Shown one piece after another: positions 10,677 through 19,747 of a stretch of 64,000 nucleotides of DNA (within the stretch, counting starts at the first letter, position 1; each line of letters opens with the position of its first letter). Source of the DNA: Symbiodinium sp. CCMP2592. Its lineage: Eukaryota; Sar; Dinophyceae; Suessiales; Symbiodiniaceae. The DNA lies in assembly GCA_905221615.1 (NCBI GenBank), contig CAJNDT010005924.1, positions 421,822 through 485,821 on the forward strand, written 5' to 3'. The notes under the pieces were generated by a model. It ran no database searches. It was not told where the DNA came from and worked only from the letters and a program-made list of their open reading frames with translations. The position numbers and the translations under genes are program-made.

Positions 10677-13046
10677 TCAGCCGGCCGATGCAAAAATTTT
10701 ATGGCAAGCTGGATGACGGCATAGCCTGGACCCGGGTGCGAAAGACATGGACAGTTGAAGATTCTTGCACAACGTGCCACAAGCTGGACGCACGAGACCT
10801 GCCTTGCAAGGAGTGCCATGGGATGAAGGCATGGCCACATGCATGACACCTGAACCGCTCACCAAGTAACCAAACTCCTCGGGAGCGCCCAAAGATTCTG
10901 CTGCTGATTCCGAATCTGAAGACACCAAAGCATGCTCGTTCAAGAATGCATTATCTTCCGCCTGCGAAGGCTGGACGTCGGCAGTGGCCTGCGGAAGCAG
11001 CGCCTGCTCGACCGCCACGGAAGGCACATGCGCTCCTGCTGCATTCTCCGGTACAGAAACATGCACTGGACCGAAAATGGGCGGAACCTCAAAAAAAGGC
11101 GGCACGGCTTCTAAGGTGCACAACGGTTGCTGAGGAATCGAATGAGCTGCCCCCCGCTTCTGCGGGGCAGGAGGCAGCCATCCGGCCCGTACTGCTGTGC
11201 AGACAACGGCCTGAGCTCTGAGCGCCCCCACAGTGTCTGATCTGCTATATAATGAAGCGCTGTCGAGGCGATGATGCCCCGCTGAGAGTCTATCCTCCTT
11301 CCCCACTGCCCGAAGGTGCATAAGATACAGCAAAGCCGACTTCAAGGAATGCAGAGTGAAGACTGACTCCGCCCCAGTGGCGCAAGCACCGGATGCCACG
11401 CACCAAGATCGCAGCACTCGCAGCGACTGTGCGTAGGATAAGGGCGCAAAATCACCTGTCGCCTCGTCGAACCGAAACCAGACACAGTCAGGATCAATGC
11501 TGTCGCCATGCATATCGCGCAATCGATGCCAGACTTCACCAAGCGCAACTAGCCAAGCTGAAACCCAAGTGAACTCCAAAATATCCGCAGTACCATGGAA
11601 ACCCATAACCCCCGCTGCCAGCGGCATGCCCTTGCGCGTGGTTTTGGTCTTGAAGGCCTCTGCCCTAATGCAATCGGCACACACTTCGAAGGATGACCAC
11701 CGAATGCGCTGGGAATCCGACCACCTCAAGGAGGCGTGTGCACACAAGAGCAAAGCACCCGCGTGACACCTGTCCTGCAAAGACATCTGAGCCTCCAAGA
11801 GCATCACCTCACAATATGACATCAATCTGATCGGAACCGGATATGATTCTCTATGTGGTTGAACTCGAGGGGCCAGCAACATGGCCACGAGCCCATTGTA
11901 AAGATCAGGAAGGTGCAAATTGAGCATCCGACGGAACCATCGAAGGGCTTTGATGGTGTTGACGGGCTGAAAGTCGGCTGCCGAGTGCCCCCGGTGGGTC
12001 GCCCAAAGCATATCAACCAATTGCGCCTGATTAAGCTGATCAATTGCTGGCAAATCAAGCTCAAACCCTGCCCTAAAAACCGCTAAGACTGCCGTCATGT
12101 ACCGCAAGAGTGTGGAAGGCGCCAAAGTGTTGAAGAACTTTTCAGTAAGCAAAAGCTCATTCGTGGAGCTCGACATCTGAAGGAGCACATCAGAATGATC
12201 CAAGAGAATCGGCTTGAGTTCCAACCATAAAGCCTGAGCCAACTGAAGCTTCTTGGCATCATGCTGCACTGCAAACTCCACAGTCCCACTGCCCTTAGTA
12301 GGCCTAAAATTCGTCCCTGCATGAAAAATGCCACTGCTCATTGCCTCACGTCCTGCTGGGTGCTCAAGAAATGAATGCTGCTGAGGCGGGCGAAGGGCAC
12401 GCTTGCATGTCGGCCTGACAAATGCACTAGCCTGAGGTTGGGGATCTGCTGCAACCGAGCGCTCGTGATGGAACAAGGACCTGGATGCCGGTGATGCATG
12501 CATCGCGGGACGGGGAGCAGGACTAAACCCAAGACCTTCCGAACTAACATGGTGCAACATTGTCGGCCGCATACACGGTCGAAGGGATGCAAGACTAGTA
12601 GGACGTACACCCTGGGCCGGCAGAGGAATCTTTGTGCGCTTCAAGGGTTGCATGAGTACGGGACGGGGTGCAGGCTTATCCGAAACCCATAAACCCTTAC
12701 TTGAGAAAATGCGCTCTGGTGCCATTACTTCATCAGACAAAACCCACTCGAAGGAATCCAAATCAAATGAAGACACACTTGGTGCCACAGCCGGCACGAG
12801 GGCAGCCTGATCGCCTGCATTCGAATCTACCACGGAAACTGCCTCAACAGCAGAAGCATCACGCTTGAGAAGACGAGCAGCACGCCGGGCCCAAGGCGTG
12901 GTAGCCGTAGCACTGTCCTGTGTTTCAGGAACAAACGGCAATGGAGCCGCCACCTGTGAATTCTCATCTGGCACCGCAAGAACATTTGCAGCTGGAGCTG
13001 CATGTTGCCTAGCCTGCAACACCTTTTCAAGCAAAACAAGTGCCAT
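10677..13046 (-). CDS. YR element 1 tyrosine recombinase
   Basis: A 789-codon frame from ATG 13046. Residues 1-290 are low-complexity and probably unstructured. The catalytic half resembles tyrosine recombinases: R441 in HASLRWSDSQRI, basic KTKTTRK near 466-472, H566-S-L-K569 in place of the usual HxxR, H591/H592 in AGHHRL, and candidate nucleophile Y600 in SLYSRSD. The C terminus is Cys/His-rich (CGTLCKN, CRHPACHK), a likely zinc ribbon. It should integrate the circular DNA intermediate by site-specific strand exchange. The Lys for the second catalytic Arg also occurs in element 2, so it is probably a lineage trait rather than damage. It is the second ORF from the element's 5' end, followed by gag. 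Confidence 0.82.
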   Translation of the reverse strand: MALVLLEKVLQARQHAAPAANVLAVPDENSQVAAPLPFVPETQDSATATTPWARRAARLLKRDASAVEAVSVVDSNAGDQAALVPAVAPSVSSFDLDSFEWVLSDEVMAPERIFSSKGLWVSDKPAPRPVLMQPLKRTKIPLPAQGVRPTSLASLRPCMRPTMLHHVSSEGLGFSPAPRPAMHASPASRSLFHHERSVAADPQPQASAFVRPTCKRALRPPQQHSFLEHPAGREAMSSGIFHAGTNFRPTKGSGTVEFAVQHDAKKLQLAQALWLELKPILLDHSDVLLQMSSSTNELLLTEKFFNTLAPSTLLRYMTAVLAVFRAGFELDLPAIDQLNQAQLVDMLWATHRGHSAADFQPVNTIKALRWFRRMLNLHLPDLYNGLVAMLLAPRVQPHRESYPVPIRLMSYCEVMLLEAQMSLQDRCHAGALLLCAHASLRWSDSQRIRWSSFEVCADCIRAEAFKTKTTRKGMPLAAGVMGFHGTADILEFTWVSAWLVALGEVWHRLRDMHGDSIDPDCVWFRFDEATGDFAPLSYAQSLRVLRSWCVASGACATGAESVFTLHSLKSALLYLMHLRAVGKEDRLSAGHHRLDSASLYSRSDTVGALRAQAVVCTAVRAGWLPPAPQKRGAAHSIPQQPLCTLEAVPPFFEVPPIFGPVHVSVPENAAGAHVPSVAVEQALLPQATADVQPSQAEDNAFLNEHALVSSDSESAAESLGAPEEFGYLVSGSGVMHVAMPSSHGTPCKAGLVRPACGTLCKNLQLSMSFAPGSRLCRHPACHKIFASAG

Positions 13047-13049
13047 GAA

Positions 13050-13331
13050 TCACAAGTTGTCTCGAAGCTGGCTAAAGATCGAACGCAGATGTTGTATGAA
13101 CTGCTCCAACCAACTGAGGCGTCTGTCTGAAACCTCGCGCGAGGACTCAAGTGACTGGATCCTTTCTTCAAGATATGCTTGCGTATCGGTTAAGATCTGA
13201 TTCTGCTCTCGCAAATAATTCAACTGAATCTGCAAGTCAAACACGTGGCGAGAGATCTCTGATACTGTGCTAACCGACGAACTCGGAGGATCACTGGCCG
13301 GGCTTGCTGCACCGGACGAGGGCTCCGCCAT
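13050..13331 (-). CDS. small coiled-coil protein at the 5' end of YR element 1
   Basis: A 93-codon frame from ATG 13331, ending 3 bases before the recombinase ATG. Residues about 20-90 are heptad-like and charged (LQIQLNYLREQNQIL, EERIQSLESSREV), so a dimerising coiled coil is likely. It lies between terminal repeat A1 and the recombinase gene. It could be an accessory or Gag-like oligomerisation protein, or an upstream exon of the recombinase. No family recognised. Confidence 0.5.
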   Translation of the reverse strand: MAEPSSGAASPASDPPSSSVSTVSEISRHVFDLQIQLNYLREQNQILTDTQAYLEERIQSLESSREVSDRRLSWLEQFIQHLRSIFSQLRDNL

Positions 13332-13469
13332 GCGAGACCCCCCTTTGAGGATACCAACTCGCTACCTAAGCAAGTTCAATGGAAAGTGAATGTAGATACA
13401 ATGTCTTACATAAAATGACCAAGACTCATGAGTCGTCGACAAACCAAGAAGCACACAGACATGCATGAT

Positions 13470-13582
13470 GCCTTTCTTGACCCTTCTCTGCTCGAGCAGC
13501 TTTGCGGCTAGATGAGCAACAAGGATGAAACATCATGCGTTAGAATACAAATGTAAAACAGTTTTGAGCAAGCACAAAAAGC
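13470..13582 (-). repeat. YR element 1 terminal repeat A1
   Basis: Identical by eye to A2 (3995-4107) over 113 bp. It forms the 5' terminus of the element on the minus strand and would contain the start of the genomic RNA. Confidence 0.9.
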
Positions 13583-14314
13583 ACCATGTCTCAGAAAGCT
13601 CCAAACCACATAAAAATAGCAAGAACATCCAAAATGGTACAAAACCACCCAAAACCATAGAAAATCAGCCAAAACAACAGAAAAGCAATCAAAACCACAC
13701 AGAAACAGCTGGAGCTCGAGCTAGAGCTGCTGTCACTGCTGTCGCAACGAGATGGCAAGTCTTCATGATCATCAGCTTGGAGCTGTTCTTCATGTGCCAA
13801 CATGCCCTCGGACTCGGACTCACAACACTGCTGAGGCTCGTCCCCAGCCCCATCCTGGAAACCTACATCTTTAGGTCCACGGCTGCAAGCCGAGGACCGG
13901 GAAGCTTTGCGTTGCTTGCAGCATCACTTGAACCCCGGTCCAGATGGTTCCGATGTCTCGCTTGCTGCACTGGATGATTTCGATTTTCGGGCTGCTCCTT
14001 GCATGATCCCGCAGCAGACAGAATCCGACATCTCTGATAATTCTTTGAAAAGTGCCGCTTTGACTTCTGTATTCGTTTTCACTGTCACTTCCCAGCGACC
14101 AGCAAACTACAAGCTTCCGCGGCAAGCTTTGCAAATCGAAGACAAGGATGCAATGGCAGTATGCAAAATGGAGGTGTCGCATGTCGATGTGGCTCGAGGG
14201 TGTATGTATGTTCGGATGGAAGCACAAGCGCAGCCCATGCTTTTCAGTTCTGGGATGATGTCCGTGGATGCTTTTAGCTCCTGCCGCTTTGGCAAGTGGA
14301 AGAGAAACTGTTTT
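13583..14314. other. 732-bp interval between the two YR elements
   Basis: No repeat boundary or RNA gene is seen. A plus-strand frame at 13907-14314 (MRCLQHHLNPGPDGSD...) is open up to the edge of element 2 and may be a coding remnant that element 2 interrupted, but it has no recognisable domain. Confidence 0.4.
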
Positions 14315-14529
14315 TTATTTTCCAACGAAACTTCCGTTAGCGCGCGTTTGGGGAACCCTAACTGCGCTGCAGAGGAACCCTGTGCAAAACACTCTCTTTT
14401 TTTCTCCTAGCGGACATGGGGGGTCAGTTCGGGCCCGATCTTCGGGCACTGACGAAACGATGCCACTGGCATTTCAGTCCAAAACTCGACCGCTGGTCGA
14501 TGGTAAGGCGAACGACTGGTTCACCCCCC
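14315..14529 (-). repeat. YR element 2 terminal repeat B2
   Basis: About 215 bp matching B1 (14931-15147), with small differences in the CTCTCTTT/CCCTCCTTT pyrimidine run and in a C run at the far end. Confidence 0.88.
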
Positions 14530-14764
14530 CTACCAGGGAAAAACCCGTACCACGGGGAGATACAGTGAAACATGCTAGGACCTACTGGGTCACTGCAGCT
14601 ACCAGTTGCTACTCTGTAGTTGCACGGCCTACGGCCTATGTACAAAAGCGCACTCTGTGCTGACGTCTCTCTGCGGGAGAAAACATAGGAGCGCTGCTCC
14701 TGGCAGCTCTGCTGCCGAAGCGGTGTCCCGGACCCCGCATACTATACAGGGTGTGGTGGGTGGG

Positions 14765-14930
14765 ACAAAAACTTTTTGGATCACAGATCCAACTCCAAGC
14801 CGAAAGCTGCACGGCAAAGTATGTCTAGTGTCACTCACACACAAGTGAAAACACTGTTTTCCTTTTTCGACAAACTTTGTCTACACTTTCGGCGGAAAAT
14901 AAAACCCATTCACGCACGCATGATGGACGC
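14765..14930 (-). repeat. YR element 2 internal repeat A2
   Basis: 166 bp matching A1 (25428-25593) with about two substitutions. It abuts B1 at 14930/14931. The stretch 14530-14764 is spacer between B2 and A2 with no gene seen. Confidence 0.88.
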
Positions 14931-15147
14931 TTATTTTCCAACGAAACTTCCGTTAGCGCGCGTTTGGGGAACCCTAACTGCGCTGCAGAGGAACCCTGTG
15001 CAAAACACCCTCCTTTTTTTTCTCCTAGCGGACATGGGGGGTCAGTTCGGGCCCGATCTTCGGGCACTGACGAAACGATGCCACTGGCATTTCAGTCCAA
15101 AACTCGACCGCTGGTCGATGGTAAGGCGAACGACTGGTTCACCCCCC
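14931..15147 (-). repeat. YR element 2 internal repeat B1
   Basis: Copy of B2. It lies only 32 bp past the Pol stop, so the 3' UTR is made almost entirely of repeat. Confidence 0.88.
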
Positions 15148-15179
15148 TTGAGGCACTCGAAGCCTTACTCACCCCCCAT

Positions 15180-18170
15180 CTAGTCCGCGCCGAGTGACAA
15201 TGCCAACGACACTGCGTTGGGCGGCAGGTATTGGCGCGCTGCGCCTAGCCGCTCTGTCTCTTCCCACCAGTCTCTGCTGGGGCCGTCAGCTATGTTGCTG
15301 TCCGTGGGGACTCGAAAGAAAGCAGCCCTGCACTGCAGGGACTCTTCGAAGTCCACCGCTTGCAAGACTATCGCTGCGCCTTCCACTTTGCGTGTGAAGG
15401 CCTTGTGCAAGGAGGTACGCGCTGCGTCGTTGTCTATCCAGACGAACAGGTCACTGCCTGCTATATGCTTGGCCCACATTTGAAGGCTGAGCAAGTAGGG
15501 CAACAGTTCGCACTCGTAGACGAGCTGCTGCTTCTGTGCCCTGGCGGCCCACTGGGCTGTAACTTGGCTGCTGATCTGCAGTCCCCAGGTGAAGGCGATG
15601 CCTTCTCCAATGAGCACTGCTCCGAGGCCACACTTGGGCACGAGTCTCGGGGTCTCCCACTCGCATGCCCCGTCGATGTACAGGTGGACTTTCCTGCGCG
15701 CATGGATGGACACTGTCCTGGGCGGTCCGTGCACGACTCTTTGCAGCAGGAACGCCATGGCTTGGCATTGCTGCTCTGTGAGGGGGACTTGCTCTGGTCC
15801 ATCCCCAAGGACGTCGCCTACGCAGATCACTGCCATGCGAGTGTTGCGACCCCAGGCTTGCTGCTCAGCGAAGATGAGCCTGCCGCGCAGGCTCTGCGCT
15901 TCCAAGGGGGACATGCTGCCGCGGGCGAGGGCCTCGCTGAGGACCAACCACAGCTCTGCTGCACGGGTCGGCTTGTTGCTCACTGAGATTTCTCCAAGGT
16001 GCTGCTTAGACAAGTCCACTCGTACGCCTAGCACGTCAAAGACTTCGCTGAAGTCTGCGTTCTTTTTAGGCTCCGTTGCTACTTGCCATCCCAGCTTGTG
16101 AAAAAGGTTGGACACTGCCAACGTGACGAGTTTCGAATGCGCGCTGCGCGTAAGAACGGTGAAGTCGTCAAAGAAGCTTGTCATGACCAAAGCAAGCTTT
16201 TCGCGGCCGATGGCTTTCAGCGCCTCGCTGCAGCGGAGGAAAGCGTGCACGGCGGCCACTGCGCCGAAAGGCATGCTATGTAGGTGGGCGATTTTCACCT
16301 TCCCACTCTGTGGGTCCAGCATGACGATGCACGCAAATTTCTTGTGTGCGGCCTGCACTGCAAGCTGCTTGTAGGCACTCTTGAGGTCCCAGGTCCTGCC
16401 TACAATGCGGTGGGCCCGCTCTGCAGGGACACCCTGGCGCAGCCACTCAAGGCACACGGCAAGGAGCTCGTCGATGCTATCGACTTGGACCTTCTCAGTG
16501 GCCCCACAGCAGCTGTTGATAAAGCTGCTCTTGAAGTTATCAATGGGGCGCACTTTGCCCTTTTGCACAACGCCGAAGCGGGACGATACTATCGTCTCGT
16601 GCAGTTGCTCTGGCGAGAAGTCCTCCAAAGAAAGCCAGCCCTGCTGGCCTTCCTCTATCGTGCTTTCCCAGACCCTGTCCGAGACCCCGTCCTGCGAGGG
16701 GCGCAGGGCGCTGCGAACGCCGCGCATACTTATGCTATGGGCGTTTTCCAGTAGTGACTTCTCGTCTAGAGAAGGGGGCAGAATCTGCACTGGCCACAAC
16801 CCACTGGGTTGTATCCAGCCAAGCAGGGGAAAACCTTCCCGCACCTGCTGGGCCAACGTCTTGTCCGGGAAGTCGATTTCGGTCAGAAGCTTTGCTAAAG
16901 CTACTGTCTGCTTGGGCTTGGTGACGCTGTTCACCTGAGCATCAATCGACGAACGTACCCCGGTCTCGAGGGCTTGGCACTCTGTGCAAGTTCGAGATAT
17001 ATGCATCGATGCCAACGTGCGGCGCTTGGCCAGCAGGACAGTGTCTTCGTGCACTTCGGCAGCGATGGCGCGCTTGAGGGATAGAGGCACTGCCTCAATG
17101 TCCCTGGCTGGGTGATCTATCAGATGCGCTCTGCGCACCCAGTGTAGAGGCTGCAGCGGGATGGCGATGATGGCTTTCTGGGAGGCTTCAATCCACTGGA
17201 TGAGCCTAGAGCCTTTTGGGAAGCAAGTCCACGACTGTGGAAGCTTCTGGGGGGTCTTCCAGCCTCGAAAGCACCGCGCTGCGGGGCCTTGGAGAGTGAC
17301 TTTGTCACTGAAGTCTGGCTCGTAGCGCAGACGCCGCAGACGCTTGCGACTCAGGGGCGCTGCCTGGAGTGCTGCTGCGCATTGGTCTGCCGCGAGGGAG
17401 ACCCAGACCGAACTCAGCTGAGTGGTGTAGGCGCTTTCTAGGGAGGTAGACCACACTGTGGAACCATCCACCGAGGCTCTGCCCCACGGCAGGTGCTTGT
17501 GGCCTCCGTCGCAGTCCCTGCTTAGGCCGGCGAACCAATCCAAATTGGAGAGGATTGCGGTACGCTTGCGGCGCATGCTTCCGAACATGCACGCGTCAAA
17601 CTCTACTCTGTGAGCTGACTGCAAGGCCTCTCTGAGGCAGGGCATCCTCCAGAGGAGGCTACGAGCTGGATTTTCTATGGACCAGCAAACGCCGCGCTGG
17701 GACAGGGAATGGCAACACTGTGCCATGAAAGCGACTAGGCTGTTCGCGCTGCGAACTCGTGCTGCGTCGGCTCCTTTGAGGCCTTTGAGGCCCGCTGGGC
17801 GCGATTCGCTGCGCAAAGGGCGCGGCGCTCCCGGCCTGGGAATCTCTCTAGCTCTGCTAAAGGTGCCGCACGGCGGGGCCCAGTGGACCCATCTCAGGTC
17901 TTGGTGTGAGAGCACTGCTCTCAGCAAGTTGCGACCCAACTGCGTGCAAAGGTCGAGCTGAAGGACCTTAAGGCCTCTGGCCTTGGTCTTGTGATCCACG
18001 GTGACGTTCGAGAAGCCTTTCTCGATGGCTGCCTTACTAAGGCGACCGAGGCCGCAGAAAACTTCCACAAACAGCGGCGGCCGAGGGGTCGCTTGCAAAG
18101 CGGGCTCGGGGAGAGAAACGCCCGGCGCGTTGTCTGCCGGCACGCTGGGGTGTTCAGACAAAAGGAGCAC
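15180..18170 (-). CDS. YR element 2 Pol: methyltransferase-like, RT, RNase H
   Basis: A 996-codon frame counted from the GTG at 18170; the same frame stays open upstream to the UGA at 18404, adding about 77 Pro/Ala-rich codons and supporting synthesis as a Gag-Pol fusion. Numbered from 18170: residues 33-170 are methyltransferase-like with FVEVFCGLGRLS (motif I), APPC with C101 (motif IV) and IENP at 164-167 (motif VI). RT has D594 in TWDLKSAYK and the catalytic pair D667-D668 in FFDDF, replacing the common YxDD. RNase H spans about 826-975 with D832 in YIDGA, E-rich YECELLPY and WIDND. No dioxygenase-like domain is present, unlike element 1. The intact frame in an element with damaged neighbours suggests recent activity or selection on this part. 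Confidence 0.87.
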   Translation of the reverse strand: MLLLSEHPSVPADNAPGVSLPEPALQATPRPPLFVEVFCGLGRLSKAAIEKGFSNVTVDHKTKARGLKVLQLDLCTQLGRNLLRAVLSHQDLRWVHWAPPCGTFSRAREIPRPGAPRPLRSESRPAGLKGLKGADAARVRSANSLVAFMAQCCHSLSQRGVCWSIENPARSLLWRMPCLREALQSAHRVEFDACMFGSMRRKRTAILSNLDWFAGLSRDCDGGHKHLPWGRASVDGSTVWSTSLESAYTTQLSSVWVSLAADQCAAALQAAPLSRKRLRRLRYEPDFSDKVTLQGPAARCFRGWKTPQKLPQSWTCFPKGSRLIQWIEASQKAIIAIPLQPLHWVRRAHLIDHPARDIEAVPLSLKRAIAAEVHEDTVLLAKRRTLASMHISRTCTECQALETGVRSSIDAQVNSVTKPKQTVALAKLLTEIDFPDKTLAQQVREGFPLLGWIQPSGLWPVQILPPSLDEKSLLENAHSISMRGVRSALRPSQDGVSDRVWESTIEEGQQGWLSLEDFSPEQLHETIVSSRFGVVQKGKVRPIDNFKSSFINSCCGATEKVQVDSIDELLAVCLEWLRQGVPAERAHRIVGRTWDLKSAYKQLAVQAAHKKFACIVMLDPQSGKVKIAHLHSMPFGAVAAVHAFLRCSEALKAIGREKLALVMTSFFDDFTVLTRSAHSKLVTLAVSNLFHKLGWQVATEPKKNADFSEVFDVLGVRVDLSKQHLGEISVSNKPTRAAELWLVLSEALARGSMSPLEAQSLRGRLIFAEQQAWGRNTRMAVICVGDVLGDGPEQVPLTEQQCQAMAFLLQRVVHGPPRTVSIHARRKVHLYIDGACEWETPRLVPKCGLGAVLIGEGIAFTWGLQISSQVTAQWAARAQKQQLVYECELLPYLLSLQMWAKHIAGSDLFVWIDNDAARTSLHKAFTRKVEGAAIVLQAVDFEESLQCRAAFFRVPTDSNIADGPSRDWWEETERLGAARQYLPPNAVSLALSLGAD

Positions 18171-18389
18171 TGGAGGCTCGGCGTTTGCCGCGGACGCGGC
18201 GTCAGGCGACGGCGCAGCTGTGGCACGTCCTGGCTTACTTGTTGCAGGCGGGTGCAGCGGCGGTGCCGAGGCAGGAGGGTCAGGGCTCTGTCCTGAGCGT
18301 GGAGCGGTGGCGGAAAGGCCCAGCGCTGCTGGGCAAGGAGCTGCAGGCCCAGTGGCCGAGGGCTGTTGCGGCTCTGCCGCGCTCAGGGC

Positions 18390-18404
18390 AGGGGTGCCTA
18401 GTCA
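18390..18404 (-). promoter_or_regulatory. UGA-CUA readthrough context between Gag and Pol, element 2
   Basis: The Gag stop reads GCC GCC UGA CUA GGC on minus and is the only stop between the zinc-knuckle frame and Pol. UGA followed by CUA is the best-known leaky stop context in eukaryotic and viral genes. Programmed readthrough is inferred; no reporter evidence exists in the sequence. Confidence 0.65.
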
Positions 18405-19644
18405 GGCGGCCCCTGCATTCTTGGGGCAATCTGCGGCTCCGTGGTCGGTGCTGCCGCAGCTCATGCACTGATGCAACCCCCTGTCGCACTGCTTGGGGGA
18501 TCCGGAGGTCTCAAGGTCGCACCCGCACTGCAGGTTGAAGCCGTAGCAGAGGCGCTTGCCTGACTTTGAAACGCTGTTGAAGCTCTTTGGGCATGCTCGG
18601 CGGCCTGGAGCGGTCTGCGCTCTCGTGGCGCTTGCCCTTGCCCTTTCCGCAGCCTTTCTTGCCGCCTTTCTTGCCTTTGCCGGTCGTGCTACGACTGCGG
18701 TCTTCTTCGCTGCGCGTGGAGCTGCGGCCCTTGCCCTTGCGACCCCTGTCCGCCACTGGCGAGGGGAGCAGGTGCAGCGTGACAATCGGATCGGACCACA
18801 TGTTCTCTACTAGAGACTCTAGTGGCCTCTTACCATCCTTGTCCGGTTTGCAACCCTTGCGACACTCTCGCGCGAGCAGCGTCCATAGTTCTTTGTCGGC
18901 CCGTACTACGTGCCAACTGTTGCCGCGCTCCATCCCCGGCGGCGCTGGCCGGTTCAGGACGGAGAAGAACTGTCTCACGAGTCTCTCGTGAATTGTGAAA
19001 TCCAAGACGCCGACCCTGTCGAGCGCGAGACCTCTGCGCGTGAGCGCCTGCGTGAGCTTTAGCTCATTGCCGATCTCTACGTGCACGCTGTGCTCCTTTT
19101 TCTTTACTGTGATCTCCCCAGACTCTAGGGAGAGGAAGTCCTTGTCACGCCTCACTGAGGCGATCTCGGCATCCCGGCTGACGCACTGCGACGGTGGGAT
19201 GTAACGGACGATGCCGTCCTGCAGCATGAGCGCGGCCTTGTCCACGAGGCTGTGCGCGGGGTCGTAGTCACCTTCGATGACGACGCCCCGGAGGCGCGCG
19301 ACTTGCGCGGCTCGGCGCTCCTCGCGCTCGTGCAGGGGCAAGCTCTTGGGGGTGACGCTGTCACCCTCGACCCTCATCTTCAGATCCTGGATACTGAAGG
19401 TGAGGCTTTCGAAGGCCAGGCGCCGCGCTGCGGCCTTGGTGCCTAAGGCTGCCGCCCCGAAGACCTTCTTGATGAGTTCTTCAAACTTCGCATCGCTGAT
19501 GCGGTCGGGTTGGTCGGCGACGCTGTACGCGAGCGTGCCGAAAGTGCGGATGTCTGCCGCAAGGAGCTTCGCCGACTCGGCGGCTCCTAGGAGTTGTCCA
19601 GCTCTGCTGGAGAATTCCGCGACACTGTCGACGAGGTTCGCCAT
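18402..19644 (-). CDS. YR element 2 Gag with zinc knuckle, one frame change near 18565
   Basis: Starts at ATG 19644 (MANLVDSVAEF). The first frame is alpha-helical and charged, then a basic linker (GRKGKGRSS, GKGKKGGKKGCGKGKGK). At about 18565 the coding sense passes to another frame, which reads GKRLCYGFNLQCGCD and then LHQCMSCGSTDHGAADCP, a CX2CX4HX4C knuckle, before the UGA at 18404. Together they make a standard nucleocapsid-like Gag of about 410 residues. The shift may be a real frameshift signal, an indel or a sequencing error. The knuckle frame is the one in register with Pol, so frameshifting plus readthrough could both set the Gag-Pol ratio. Confidence 0.72.
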
Positions 19645-19747
19645 CGTCCTGCAGGGCAAGAGAAGATAACAAAGAGAGAGAGACGCAAACACTGTGCAGA
19701 CTGCGGGACCCTACTAGGACAGACAGGCACATGAACTCGCTCTCTTT

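Larger units (their letters stand above)
3613..13582 (-). mobile_element. YR retrotransposon 1 (DIRS/Ngaro/PAT-like), apparently complete
   Basis: The element is bounded by split direct repeats in the order, read on the minus strand, A1 (13582-13470), ORFs, B1 (4281-4108), A2 (4107-3995), a 208-bp spacer, and B2 (3786-3613). B1 abuts A2 with no gap. This arrangement is diagnostic of tyrosine-recombinase retrotransposons that replicate through a circular intermediate. By eye A1 equals A2 (113 bp) and B1 equals B2 (174 bp), implying recent insertion. The coding order is a small coiled-coil protein, tyrosine recombinase, zinc-finger Gag, then dioxygenase-like / methyltransferase-like / RT / RNase H Pol. 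There is no integrase and no LTR pair. No target-site duplication is expected for this class. Subfamily placement is open because the methyltransferase-like domain precedes RT instead of following RNase H as in DIRS. Confidence 0.9.
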
